64,000 bases of DNA from Paracoccaceae bacterium (GCA_030750975.1 JASMHC010000001.1:62001-126000), one strand, 5' to 3'; positions 42,488 through 51,018 are shown, numbered from the stretch's first letter. Numbers and translations: made by a program. Notes: a model not told the origin generated them from the sequence alone.

Positions 42488-43342
42488 GATATTTTCGCGC
42501 CACATCGTGTAAAGACCGCTAGCGATAACAAGCGCGATCCCGAGCAGCATCAGAGAATCAATTTGCTCGTTAAAGATCGTGACGCTGATGATCACGGCAA
42601 AGACGATACGAGAGTATCGAAATGGCGTGACGACCGAGACTTCGCCCACGCGCATGGCTGCGGTGATCAGGTAATAGGCACCGATGCCAAATACCGAAAT
42701 GCCCAGAAGATACGGCCAAGCTTCGTCCAGCGGGTTTTGCCAGCCGCCGGTGATCGCCAGCATGACAAAGCCTGAAGGAATAAGTGCGACAAATCCATAA
42801 AGGCCGAGTTGCCGGTTCGACAGGGTTTTTGGCGCAGCGCGGGTTGTCAGGTCACGCACGGCCAGACCCAGCAGTCCAACCAGTGACAACAATGCGACCG
42901 GCTCGAACCCATCCAGACCGGGGCGGAGGATCACAAGCACACCGATGAAACCCGCTAAGATGGCGCTCCACCTGCGGATACCGACCTTTTCGCCAAAAAG
43001 CACCGCGGCCCCCAAAGTAACGGCAAGCGGGGTGGCCTGAAGAACAGCGGACACCACCGCAAGCGATCCGAAAGCAAGTGCAAGGCTATAGGACACCCGC
43101 CCGACGATTTCCGAGGCCATTCGCGCATAGATCGGCAGCGTTCGGGCTTCGCGGGGGAAAAGCGGCTCGCGCGTGTAAAGCAGCAAAACAGTAAAAAAAA
43201 CGACGCCGCCAAGCCCCATGAAAACAAGGATTTCCCCGACGGGAACCGAGCGTGAGGCCATTTTGATAAACGCATCTTCTATGGCAAACAGGCCCATCGA
43301 GAAGACCATGAACAGAATGCCTTTCAGGTTTTCGCTATGCAC
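42476..43342 (-). CDS. EamA/DMT-family transporter
   Basis: 288 aa with about ten hydrophobic helices and two EamA repeats (about 5-135 and 148-280). A typical end-of-repeat segment is AILAGFIGVLVILRPG. Such proteins export amino acids, metabolites or drugs; the substrate cannot be read. It overlaps the next DMT gene by 8 bp and is its paralogue, as shown by the shared PFRYSRIVFAVIISV/PFRYSRLIVAVIIGI segment. Confidence 0.85.
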   Translation of the reverse strand: MHSENLKGILFMVFSMGLFAIEDAFIKMASRSVPVGEILVFMGLGGVVFFTVLLLYTREPLFPREARTLPIYARMASEIVGRVSYSLALAFGSLAVVSAVLQATPLAVTLGAAVLFGEKVGIRRWSAILAGFIGVLVILRPGLDGFEPVALLSLVGLLGLAVRDLTTRAAPKTLSNRQLGLYGFVALIPSGFVMLAITGGWQNPLDEAWPYLLGISVFGIGAYYLITAAMRVGEVSVVTPFRYSRIVFAVIISVTIFNEQIDSLMLLGIALVIASGLYTMWRENIRRR

Positions 43343-44198
43343 GGGTCAGTCGCCTTTCACGAACAAAGGCATATACGCCACTAAGCACGACAATGCCTGC
43401 CCCCAGAATTGTCAGCGCATCGGGGTATTCTTTGAAAACCACTATGCCGATGATCACCGCCACAATAAGGCGCGAATAGCGGAATGGGGCAACGAAGGAA
43501 ACGTCTCCGACCCGCATTGCGGCGATGATGGCCCAGGTCGCAAAGAAGGTCAGCATGACAGCGACGGCCAGATAAAGCGCTGCCTCGCCCGAAACAGGCT
43601 GTAGCGTATTGCTGAACGGCACCATCAGAATACCGGCCACACCGGCGTTCAGGAATGCCAGCACGGTCAAAAGGTTCGTCGAAACGGATTTCGGAATGCC
43701 TTTGGTGGCAAGATCACGGCCCGCCAAACCAATGACGGCCAGTACACCGTACAGACTGTTTGGATCAAAGCCCGCAACTCCGGGCCGGATGATGATCAGC
43801 ACGCCCAGCAATCCAACAAGTATGGCCGACCAGCGGCGCAGGCCCACGGTCTCGCCAAAGAACAGCGCCGCCCCAAGCGTGACGGCAAGCGGCACCGCCT
43901 GAATGATCGCCGACAGGGTTGCCAGCGGGATAAGCCCTAGTGCGGTGATAAAGCCGACAACTGCGATGATTTCGAACAAGCCGCGGATCAGAATGATCGG
44001 ATGCAGAAACACCGAAAGCGGCGGCATGCCTTCGCGCCAAAGCACATAAAGCGCCGCCGGAGCGAACCCGCCCAGGCCGATAAGGGCAATCACCTGTCCT
44101 GTGGGCATGTCATGGGCGACAAGCTTGATGATCATGTCCCCAAGCGCAAAGCCGGTCATGGCCAGCACCATCATCAACGCGCCCTGGGCGTTGTTCAC
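43335..44198 (-). CDS. EamA/DMT-family transporter (paralogue)
   Basis: 287 aa, ten predicted helices and two EamA repeats, with RRWSAILVGLLGVLIIIRPG and MRVGDVSFVAPFRYSRL. It is a tandem duplicate of the gene at 42476. The pair may act as a heterodimer or export different compounds. It follows the Fur-family gene by 3 bp, so the regulator and both transporters form one transcript, which could hint at metal-linked expression. Confidence 0.85.
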   Translation of the reverse strand: MNNAQGALMMVLAMTGFALGDMIIKLVAHDMPTGQVIALIGLGGFAPAALYVLWREGMPPLSVFLHPIILIRGLFEIIAVVGFITALGLIPLATLSAIIQAVPLAVTLGAALFFGETVGLRRWSAILVGLLGVLIIIRPGVAGFDPNSLYGVLAVIGLAGRDLATKGIPKSVSTNLLTVLAFLNAGVAGILMVPFSNTLQPVSGEAALYLAVAVMLTFFATWAIIAAMRVGDVSFVAPFRYSRLIVAVIIGIVVFKEYPDALTILGAGIVVLSGVYAFVRERRLTRA

Positions 44199-44201
44199 GG
44201 G

Positions 44202-44618
44202 CTAGTCATCCTTTGCCACCGGCACGCCGTAAAGTTCAAGCTTGTGGCCTTTCAATTTGTAACCCAACCGCGCGGCAATCTTTTCCTGAAGCGCCTCGAT
44301 CTCGGGATCGACGAATTCAATCACTTCACCGCTGTTCATATCAATCAGGTGGTCATGATGATCACGTTCCGCATCCTCGTATCGTGCGCGGCCATCGCCG
44401 AATTCGACTCGGTCCAGAATGCCGGATTCCTCAAAAAGTTTTACGGTACGATAGACCGTGGCAATCGAGATGTTTTCATCCTGCGCCGAAGCCCGGGCAA
44501 ACAATTCTTCCACATCCGGGTGATCGTCGGCATCCTGCAAGACCTGGGCGATGATGCGGCGTTGACCGGTCATGCGCAGGCCCTTGGCTTCGCAGCGTTC
44601 AATGATTGTATCGCTCAT
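44202..44618 (-). CDS. Fur-family regulator (Fur/Mur type)
   Basis: 138 aa. The winged helix (about 8-85) has LRMTGQRRIIAQVLQDADDHPDVEEL and ISIATVYRTVKLFEESGIL. The metal region reads ERDHHDHLIDMNSGEVIEFVDPEIE. In Rhodobacterales and Rhizobiales this type is usually Mur, a manganese-responsive repressor, rather than a true Fur; I lean to Mur but cannot prove it. It lacks the CxxC structural zinc motifs typical of many Fur proteins. First gene of a unit with two EamA transporters. Confidence 0.85.
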   Translation of the reverse strand: MSDTIIERCEAKGLRMTGQRRIIAQVLQDADDHPDVEELFARASAQDENISIATVYRTVKLFEESGILDRVEFGDGRARYEDAERDHHDHLIDMNSGEVIEFVDPEIEALQEKIAARLGYKLKGHKLELYGVPVAKDD

Positions 44619-44716
44619 GCCTGACCGGTCCTTTCTTCTGCCCTTGGGACTTAGCGAAGCGACCGGCCCAGCGCAAGCACGAGAAAGATGGGGGCCAGTG
44701 ATTGGCCCCGATCAAA

Positions 44717-45259
44717 TTACACGTCCGAAAGCTCTTTTTCGTGCATCCATGCAGCGTGTTTCGGGGCTTTCTTGGTTTTGGACCATTCTTCCAACATGTC
44801 CCATTTCACTTCGTCCAGCCTGGCCAGCATCGCCTGCTCTTTTGGATCCGGGCAGGCCAGTTCAACCCGATGGCCATTGGGATCGAAGAAATAGATCGAA
44901 TGAAATATCGAGTGGTCGGTGACGCCAAGCACCTCAACCCCTTTGGCTTCGAGATGGTCTTTATAGGCGATCAGAGCCTCGCGATCTTTTACCTTGAAGG
45001 CAATATGCTGCACCCAGACCGGAGTGTTGCGGTCGCGGTCCATCTCGGGCTTGGTTGGCAGTTCAAAGAAGGCCAGAACATTGCCGTCCCCTGCATCGAT
45101 AAAGATGTGCATATAGGGATCAGGCTCGTGGGTCGATGGAACATGGTCTTCGGCAATGGCCAGAATGAAATCCATATTCAACATGTCGCGATACCATTCG
45201 ACGGTTTCTTTCGCATCCTTGCAGCGATAGGCGACGTGGTGGATTTTCTCGATTTTCAT
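44717..45259 (-). CDS. VOC-superfamily (glyoxalase-like) dioxygenase/isomerase
   Basis: 180 aa. The vicinal-oxygen-chelate fold starts with KIEKIHHVAYRCKDAKETVEWYRDML, where a His would bind metal; later VQHIAFKV and NGHRVELACP supply the second His and a Glu. Substrate unknown. As the last gene of the hmgA-fahA-MBL-FAD-DUF2783-VOC run it probably acts on an aromatic-derived intermediate. It starts 10 bp after the DUF2783 gene and has an AAGGAAA site. Confidence 0.85.
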   Translation of the reverse strand: MKIEKIHHVAYRCKDAKETVEWYRDMLNMDFILAIAEDHVPSTHEPDPYMHIFIDAGDGNVLAFFELPTKPEMDRDRNTPVWVQHIAFKVKDREALIAYKDHLEAKGVEVLGVTDHSIFHSIYFFDPNGHRVELACPDPKEQAMLARLDEVKWDMLEEWSKTKKAPKHAAWMHEKELSDV

Positions 45260-45269
45260 GGCGGTTTCC

Positions 45270-45461
45270 TTATTTCAGGGCCGCTGCGTCAAGCGCGGCT
45301 TTCAAGGTTGCGTAATCTCCGATCTGATTGGCCAAAACCAGGACAAGCCGCGCGTTCAGGGCGTCGCTTTCGTCTTTCGACAGGCCTTCATGGGCATCGA
45401 TCAGGTCGGCATAAAAATCGTCGGGGCGTTCGATATTGGCGGTAAGGTTCAGGGTGCTCAT
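45270..45461 (-). CDS. DUF2783 small protein
   Basis: 63 aa from an ATG with an AAGGAAT site, 4 bp after the FAD monooxygenase. It is acidic and helical (IERPDDFYADLIDAHEGLS, then LNARLVLVLANQIGD) and fits DUF2783. Members seem to travel with MhpA-like flavin monooxygenases, so a small partner or stabilising subunit is likely. No catalytic motif is seen. Confidence 0.8.
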   Translation of the reverse strand: MSTLNLTANIERPDDFYADLIDAHEGLSKDESDALNARLVLVLANQIGDYATLKAALDAAALK

Positions 45462-45465
45462 CGGC

Positions 45466-47088
45466 TTATTCCTTCCCGATCGCGCGGCGGATTTCGGCGC
45501 GAACCATGTTTTCGTTAAAGACTTCACGGCGGGCCGCCACGTGCTGATCCGGGCGGATCAGGTAGACGGCGGAAGCCGCATCCCCCAGATACCGGTCCTT
45601 GACATAGCCTTTCGGGTCGTCCTGCGCCGTCAGCCTGATGGTTCTGACCTTGATACCGCATTCCTCAAGCCCGTCAGGCCCGTCGGTATTGATGCACAAA
45701 AGCACAAAATCGTTACCCAGCTGGCCAAGCAGATATCCATCCGCAAGTTCCGCATCGGGGCAGGGCGATCCGGGGCGAGTGCGCTCGGGTCCGGCCAGCG
45801 CATCCGCGCTGTTCAGCGGTGATCCGTCATAGGTGCAAGGCACCGACAAACGGCCCGAGTTCACCAGCGGGCGGGCGAATTCATAAGCACCCGAAAGCGC
45901 CAGAACCGCGTCGCGGAAAATGCGGCTTTGGTCAGACTTCGGGGTGATGAAATCGGTTGAACGGGTTGAGTTCAGGATGTTCTCGTCCGCGCCGTGGATC
46001 CGTTCGATATCGTAGCTGGCCAGCAGGCTGTCATCGGCTTTTCCGTTGATCACCAGACCCAGTTTCCAGCCAAGGTTATCGACATCCTGCATGCCCGAGT
46101 TTGCGCCACGCGCACCAAAGGGCGAGACCTGATGCGCCGCGTCACCGGCAAAGAACACGCGGCCATTGCGGAACGTGTCCATCCGTTTGCACTGGAAGGT
46201 GTAGATCGAGGACCACACAATGTCATACGCGACCCCGCCAAGGAATGCGTCCAGTCGGCGGCGGATGTTTTCCTCTTTCATTTCTTCTTTGCGGTCCACA
46301 TCCCAGCCGATCTGGAAATCCACACGCCAGACATCATCGGGCTGTTTGTGCAGAAGGGTTGATGCCCCCTGACCGTGGCTGGGTTCAAACCAGAACCAGC
46401 GCTCGGTCGGGAATTCGACATCCCCCTTCATTTTGATGTCGGCGATCAGAAAGCTGTCCTGAAACACCTTGCCGGTGAAATCCATATCCAACATCGCCCG
46501 CAAGGGCGAGCTTGCGCCGTCACAGCCGATCAGCCAGTCGGCTTCGACCTTATAGGGGCCATCGGGGGTCATCACCTCAAGCACCACGTGGTCGTCATGC
46601 ACTTTGACATTATCAACGCGGTTTTTGCCGCGTATTTCTATTGGCGCACCCTGTTCCTGCAATTTGCGCAGACGATCCAGCTGGAAGCTTTCGTAATAGG
46701 GTTGTTGCAGGTTGATAAAGGCCGGGTACTTGTGGCCTTCTTCGGGCAGAAGGTTGAATTCAAAGACCTTTTCATCTTTGTGAAAAACCTTGCCAAGGTT
46801 CCAGACCACACCCTTTTCCAGCATCGGTTCGCCTGCGCCATACCGGTCGGCCACTTCAAGGCAGCGTTTGGAAAAACAGATTGCCCGGCTGCCCATGCCA
46901 ACGCCTTCGTGATCGTCCAGCACCAGAACCGGAATGCCCTGCAAGCCGAAATCAAGCGCTGTGGCGATGCCGATCGGTCCTCCGCCCATTACCACCACCG
47001 GATGGCGCACGGCCTGAGCCTTGTTCTGATCCGGCGACTTTTCGTAGGGATACATCTTGTATGCCAAAGTGTATCTGTCATCGAACAT
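45466..47088 (-). CDS. FAD-dependent aromatic monooxygenase (MhpA/PheA-like)
   Basis: 540 aa from an ATG with a GGAG site. FAD-binding motifs are PVVVMGGGPIGIATALDFG (35-40 glycine loop), GCDGASSPLR (second FAD/NADPH motif) and GDAAHQVSPFGARGANSGMQD (third motif). The C-terminal 150 residues resemble the thioredoxin-like tail of MhpA-type 3-(3-hydroxyphenyl)propionate hydroxylases. It hydroxylates a phenolic ring with NAD(P)H and oxygen; the phenol is unknown. It sits between an MBL-fold gene and DUF2783 in the homogentisate operon. Confidence 0.87.
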   Translation of the reverse strand: MFDDRYTLAYKMYPYEKSPDQNKAQAVRHPVVVMGGGPIGIATALDFGLQGIPVLVLDDHEGVGMGSRAICFSKRCLEVADRYGAGEPMLEKGVVWNLGKVFHKDEKVFEFNLLPEEGHKYPAFINLQQPYYESFQLDRLRKLQEQGAPIEIRGKNRVDNVKVHDDHVVLEVMTPDGPYKVEADWLIGCDGASSPLRAMLDMDFTGKVFQDSFLIADIKMKGDVEFPTERWFWFEPSHGQGASTLLHKQPDDVWRVDFQIGWDVDRKEEMKEENIRRRLDAFLGGVAYDIVWSSIYTFQCKRMDTFRNGRVFFAGDAAHQVSPFGARGANSGMQDVDNLGWKLGLVINGKADDSLLASYDIERIHGADENILNSTRSTDFITPKSDQSRIFRDAVLALSGAYEFARPLVNSGRLSVPCTYDGSPLNSADALAGPERTRPGSPCPDAELADGYLLGQLGNDFVLLCINTDGPDGLEECGIKVRTIRLTAQDDPKGYVKDRYLGDAASAVYLIRPDQHVAARREVFNENMVRAEIRRAIGKE

Positions 47089-47128
47089 GATTGGTCTCCT
47101 CGTGAATTCAGGGCGCAATGATGAATGC

Positions 47129-47142
47129 CATGTTTCAACATG
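47129..47142. promoter_or_regulatory. 14-bp palindrome upstream of the FAD monooxygenase
   Basis: CATGTTTCAACATG has 6-bp inverted arms. It lies 41 bp before the monooxygenase start in the 129-bp gap after the MBL gene. On the minus strand it contains GTTGAAACATG, similar to GTTGAAAATG in the marR-hmgA palindrome. Confidence 0.4.
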
Positions 47143-47217
47143 ACGCCAATGTTCTTGTCTTTAAGCTCGATCAAACCCCTGCATTGTCGCCAACGCTTTC
47201 GGGCCTGACGCGCCGAT

Positions 47218-48168
47218 TTACCCTTGCAGGGCGTCCCACATTTCCAGATCACGCTGGGCGGTCCAGATGCGTGGGGTGTCGATGCCTCGGGCCTCGTCAT
47301 AGGCGCGGGCGACGTTGAAGGGCAGGCAATGCTCGTAGATCGCATAGTCTGCAAACTTCGGATCGCATTCGGCACGCACGGCATCCCAGGCCTCTTTCAG
47401 GCTGCCGTTGCGGGCGGCGACCCTGGCGGCGGGCCGATAGGTGCTTTCCACGAAGTCGCGCGTGCTTTCGATGGCCCGGTTGACGGCGTCCTTGCCGACC
47501 AGCGCCGCACCTCGGCCCGGTGCGATTGCATCCACGTCGAACCACTTGATATTGTCCAGCGTGTCCCCCCAGTCGTTGAAATGACCATCGCCGCAATAGC
47601 AGGCCGAGTGATCTTCCACGATGTCACCGGTGAACATCACGTTTTGGTCCGGCACGTGGATCACAATGTCACCTGCGGTATGGGCGCGGCCCAGATGCAT
47701 CAGGTTGATCTGACGGTTCCCCAGATAAACCGTCATGCTGTCGCTGAACGTGGTGGTTGGCCAGGTCAGGCCGGGGATGCTTTCGTGGCCTTCAAACAGA
47801 CGGGGAAAGCGTTGGAATTCGCTGTCCCAGTCTTCTTGTCCGCGCTCGACCACCATCGCGCGGGCAGTATCGCCCATGATGACCTGCGGGGCGGCAAAGG
47901 CCGACGCACCCAGAACCCGCACGGCGTGATAATGGGTAAGAACCACATGGCTGATCGGTTTATCCGTAACCGTGCGCACGCACTCAATCACTTTATTCGC
48001 CAGACGTGGGGTGGCCTGAGCCTCAACGATCATCACGCTGTCATCGCCGATGATGACGCCCGAGTTCGGATCACCTTCGGCGGTAAAGGCGTAAAGCCCG
48101 TCTCCGATTTCGTCGAAGGTAATCTTCTTTTCGGTCATGTCGCCTTGGGATGCGAATGCTTTTGCCAT
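47218..48168 (-). CDS. MBL-fold hydrolase-like protein with altered metal motif
   Basis: 316 aa. The metallo-beta-lactamase fold is clear: GDDSVMIVEAQ, VVLTHYHAVRVLG, GRAHTAGDIVIHVP and FTGDIVEDHS. The signature HxHxDH is here HYHAVR, so the Asp and the second-site His are replaced by Val and Arg, while other ligand positions remain. It may bind one metal or have changed chemistry. The ATG has an AAGGAAA site. Located between fahA and the FAD monooxygenase; a hydrolase for a ring-cleavage or lactone intermediate is possible. Confidence 0.82.
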   Translation of the reverse strand: MAKAFASQGDMTEKKITFDEIGDGLYAFTAEGDPNSGVIIGDDSVMIVEAQATPRLANKVIECVRTVTDKPISHVVLTHYHAVRVLGASAFAAPQVIMGDTARAMVVERGQEDWDSEFQRFPRLFEGHESIPGLTWPTTTFSDSMTVYLGNRQINLMHLGRAHTAGDIVIHVPDQNVMFTGDIVEDHSACYCGDGHFNDWGDTLDNIKWFDVDAIAPGRGAALVGKDAVNRAIESTRDFVESTYRPAARVAARNGSLKEAWDAVRAECDPKFADYAIYEHCLPFNVARAYDEARGIDTPRIWTAQRDLEMWDALQG

Positions 48169-48190
48169 GGTGCTGTTTCCTTTTTCGGGC

Positions 48191-48247
48191 GGTGCGTGCA
48201 AGCACGCACCCTACGGTGTTTGGGTAGGGTGCGTGATGTCACGCACC
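48191..48247. repeat. Palindromic intergenic repeat, copy 1 (MBL-fahA gap)
   Basis: GGTGCGTGC-AA-GCACGCACC (48191-48210) and GGTGCGTGA-TG-TCACGCACC (48228-48247) are two perfect hairpins linked by CCCTAC...GTAGGG arms. Strongly similar to the repeat at 49528-49585. Confidence 0.8.
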
Positions 48248-48253
48248 TTTGGA

Positions 48254-49507
48254 TTATCTTGCGTATGGATCGTCAAGCGCGGCAATCACGCTGCCGGTGC
48301 AATCGCCGAAACCGATGGTATAGCCGTCGCCCTTGGCGTTGCCATGCAATGTCAGCGTGTCGCCGTCTTCGATGAAGCTGCGGGTCTCGCCGCTGTCGAG
48401 CGTCAAAGGTTCCTTGCCCCCCCAGCTGAGTTCCAAAAGGCTGCCGCGTTCGGGCTTGGTCGGGCCGGAAATGGTGCCGGACCCCAACAAATCGCCTGCG
48501 TTCATCGGCGTGCCAGCGCTGCTGTGATGGGCCAGTTGCTGTGCCGCCGAATAGTACATCTCCCGATAATTGGTTCGCGCGATTGTGGTCGCCTGTTTGC
48601 CCTCGGGCGCGATGGTGACAGCAAGGTCGATGTCATAGAGCATCGGACCGACGTCTTTCAAATGATCCAGCAACTCGAATTCACGTTCGGGCGTATCTAC
48701 GCGGAAAGGTTCCAACGCGGCTTTGGTGACAATCCAAGGGCTGATCGAGGTTGCCGTGGCCTTGGCCTGAAAAGGCCCGAGCGGCTGGTATTCCCACGCC
48801 TGGATGTCACGCGCCGACCAGTCGTTCAGCAGCACATAGCCAAAGATGTTGTCATCGGCTTCCTGCACCGTGATCGGCCCGTCCGAGGCCTGTCCGACAA
48901 TTGCGCCCATCTCAAGCTCGATGTCGAAGCGGGCGCAAGGCGCGAAGCGGGGCATTTCGTCATTGGGGCCTTTCAACTGGCCCCAGGGTCGGCGGATGTC
49001 GGTGCCCGATACCACAACCGAAGACGCGCGGCCATTATAGCCGATCGGGATATGCAACCAGTTCGGCGGCAGCGCGTTTTCAGGGCCACGGAACATGGTG
49101 CCAACGTTAAAGGCGTGGTTCCGGCCTGCGTAGAAATCAGTGTATTCGCTGACAAGAAAGGGCAGGTGCATCTCGGCCTCGGCCTGCGCCACCAGCATGT
49201 CTTTGGCCGCATTCCGATCTGCCGAGCCTTCGGTCAGGATTTCGGTCAGCCGCGCACGCAATCTGGCCCAAAGTTCGGCCCCTTCTTCCATCACCTCGTT
49301 CCAGAACGGCACGTCAAACAGTGGGGTGCCCAGATCAAGCAACCCGGCGTCCTCCGCCGCGCGGCAGTCGAGGATCATGTCGCCGATGGCAACACCACAA
49401 CGGGGGTCTTTGCCCTCGGTCGAGAAGACGCCATAGGGCAGATTGTTCAGTGGAAAAGGGTGGGTCGGGTTGTTCGCGCTTTCGACCCAGGACGTCATCA
49501 ATGTCAT
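48254..49507 (-). CDS. fahA: Fumarylacetoacetase
   Basis: 417 aa from an ATG with an AAGGAAA site. It cleaves fumarylacetoacetate to fumarate and acetoacetate, ending tyrosine breakdown. Catalytic and metal segments include the DFYAGRNHAFNVG loop, FDIELEMGAIVG, GYVLLNDWSARDIQAWEYQPLGPF and a late GSGTISGPTKPERGS. Gene order hmgA-fahA is as expected; the maleylacetoacetate isomerase gene (maiA) is not in the window. Confidence 0.95.
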   Translation of the reverse strand: MTLMTSWVESANNPTHPFPLNNLPYGVFSTEGKDPRCGVAIGDMILDCRAAEDAGLLDLGTPLFDVPFWNEVMEEGAELWARLRARLTEILTEGSADRNAAKDMLVAQAEAEMHLPFLVSEYTDFYAGRNHAFNVGTMFRGPENALPPNWLHIPIGYNGRASSVVVSGTDIRRPWGQLKGPNDEMPRFAPCARFDIELEMGAIVGQASDGPITVQEADDNIFGYVLLNDWSARDIQAWEYQPLGPFQAKATATSISPWIVTKAALEPFRVDTPEREFELLDHLKDVGPMLYDIDLAVTIAPEGKQATTIARTNYREMYYSAAQQLAHHSSAGTPMNAGDLLGSGTISGPTKPERGSLLELSWGGKEPLTLDSGETRSFIEDGDTLTLHGNAKGDGYTIGFGDCTGSVIAALDDPYAR

Positions 49508-49527
49508 TCGTGTTTCCTTCGAATAAA

Positions 49528-49585
49528 GGTGCGTGCAAGCACACACCCTACGGTATTTTGTGCAGGCAGCGTGATTTCACGCATC
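49528..49585. repeat. Palindromic intergenic repeat, copy 2 (fahA-hmgA gap)
   Basis: GGTGCGTGC-AA-GCACACACC is followed by CTACGGTATTTT and a second hairpin GCGTGA-TT-TCACGC. It follows the layout of copy 1 with scattered changes. Its presence in the same operon suggests local duplication or two insertions of one mobile palindrome. Confidence 0.8.
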
Positions 49586-49591
49586 ATTTAA

Positions 49592-50947
49592 TCATTTCAA
49601 CCCCGGTGTTCCGTCGAATTTTTTCTCCAGATCATCCCAGCAATCGATATAGTCATCCTGCATGGGCGCTTCTTTTCCAGCAAACTCGGTCAGATGCTGC
49701 GGGAAGCGGGTTTCGAACATGAAAGACATCGTGTTTTCAAGCTTTTCCGGCCCGAGGTTCGAGTTCGAGGCACCCTCGAACGCTGTCTTGTCTGGCCCAT
49801 GTGGCAGCATCATGTTGTGAAGGCTCATGCCGCCGGGAACAAAGCCCTGCGGTTTGGCGTCATACTGACCGTAAATATTGCCCATCAGCTCGGACATGAT
49901 GTTCTTGTGATACCACGGCGGGCGAAAGGTGTTTTCGGCCACCATCCAGCGTTCGCGGAACAGGACAAAATCGATATTCGCCGTACCGGGCTGGCCCGAA
50001 GGGGCGGTCAGGACGGTGAAGATCGACGGATCGGGGTGATCAAACAGGATCGCACCGACAGGGCAATAGGTGCGCAGGTCGTATTTATAAGGCGCGTAAT
50101 TGCCGTGCCACGCGACCACGTCGAGCGGGGACTGACCGATTTTGGTTTCATGGAACTGGCCGCACCATTTGATGGTCAGGGTCGAAGGGACCTCTCGGTC
50201 TTCAAACGCGGCAACCGGCGCTTTGAAATCGCGCGGGTTGGCCATTGCATTCGCGCCGATGGGGCCGCGTGCGGGCAGCTCGAATTTCTGGCCGTAGTTT
50301 TCGCAAACGAAACCCCGGCAGGGGCCTTCCAGAACCTCGACACGGTAAACCAGACCGCGGGGTATTATCGCTATCTCTTTCGGCGCGACGTCAATGATAC
50401 CCAATTCGGTCGCAAACCGCAGACGGCCTTCTTGCGGGACGACCAGCAATTCAGAATCCGCCGAGAAGAAGTATTCATCCACCATCGACGCAGTCACAAG
50501 GTAGATATGCGAGGCCATGCCGACCTGCGTATTCACATCCCCAGCTGTTGTCATAGTACGCATACCGGTCAGCCAAGTCAGGCCCTCGTCGGAATAGGGA
50601 ACCGGATCCCAGCGGTATTGACCCAGCGAGGTCACATCCTCGATCACATTCGGCGCGGATGACCAATAGGGAAGGTCAACCCGTTCGTATCGCGCGGAAT
50701 GTTTGACCGAGGGGCGTATGCGATAGGTCCATGTCCGCTCGGGCGGGTGGGCGGTGAAGGCGGTGCCGGAAAGCTGCTCGCCATAAAGGCCGTAATTGCA
50801 CTTTTGCGGGCTGTTCATGCCCTGAGGCAGGGTACCGGGCAAAGCCTCGGTTTCGAAATCGTTTCCAAAGCCGGGCATATAGCCTTCGGTCGTGCCAACC
50901 GGCGTTGATGCTTGCCGCAAGTCGGTCGGCTTGCCTGGACGGTTCAT
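49592..50947 (-). CDS. hmgA: Homogentisate 1,2-dioxygenase
   Basis: 451 aa from an ATG with an AGGAG site; the open frame runs 93 codons further upstream without support. It opens the homogentisate ring to maleylacetoacetate using non-haem iron and oxygen. Motifs: [17 protein letters not shown] at the N-terminus, [16 protein letters not shown] (iron ligands) and [15 protein letters not shown]. First gene of a six-gene operon and divergent from marR, with a palindrome lying in the proposed promoter spacer. Confidence 0.96.
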   Translation of the reverse strand: MNRPGKPTDLRQASTPVGTTEGYMPGFGNDFETEALPGTLPQGMNSPQKCNYGLYGEQLSGTAFTAHPPERTWTYRIRPSVKHSARYERVDLPYWSSAPNVIEDVTSLGQYRWDPVPYSDEGLTWLTGMRTMTTAGDVNTQVGMASHIYLVTASMVDEYFFSADSELLVVPQEGRLRFATELGIIDVAPKEIAIIPRGLVYRVEVLEGPCRGFVCENYGQKFELPARGPIGANAMANPRDFKAPVAAFEDREVPSTLTIKWCGQFHETKIGQSPLDVVAWHGNYAPYKYDLRTYCPVGAILFDHPDPSIFTVLTAPSGQPGTANIDFVLFRERWMVAENTFRPPWYHKNIMSELMGNIYGQYDAKPQGFVPGGMSLHNMMLPHGPDKTAFEGASNSNLGPEKLENTMSFMFETRFPQHLTEFAGKEAPMQDDYIDCWDDLEKKFDGTPGLK

Positions 50948-50974
50948 TGGTGTCTCCTGTTCGCTGTAGAATCG

Positions 50975-51003
50975 CTGGTAATAGTTGAAAATGTAACTAA
51001 CAA
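50975..51003 (-). promoter_or_regulatory. Proposed hmgA promoter
   Basis: On the minus strand TTGTTA (51003-50998) and TACCAG (50980-50975) have a 17-bp spacer that coincides with the TAGTTGAAAATGTAACTA palindrome. Confidence 0.4.
50982..50999. promoter_or_regulatory. MarR-type operator in the hmgA-marR gap
   Basis: TAGTTGAAAATGTAACTA is an 18-bp inverted repeat with TAGTT/AACTA arms in the 71-bp divergent intergenic region. Repression of hmgA (and of marR) by the adjacent MarR protein is inferred. Confidence 0.55.
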
Positions 51004-51018
51004 GAGCTAGAAACCCGC

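Noticed and set aside
45270-45527. 85-aa version of the DUF2783 protein
   Set aside because: The first 22 residues overlap the monooxygenase gene and lack a ribosome site; the 63-aa form has one and matches the expected start.
48191-49585. CRISPR array or insertion-sequence ends
   Set aside because: Only two copies 1.3 kb apart, each palindromic and lying in gene gaps, with no spacers, no transposase and no target duplications seen.
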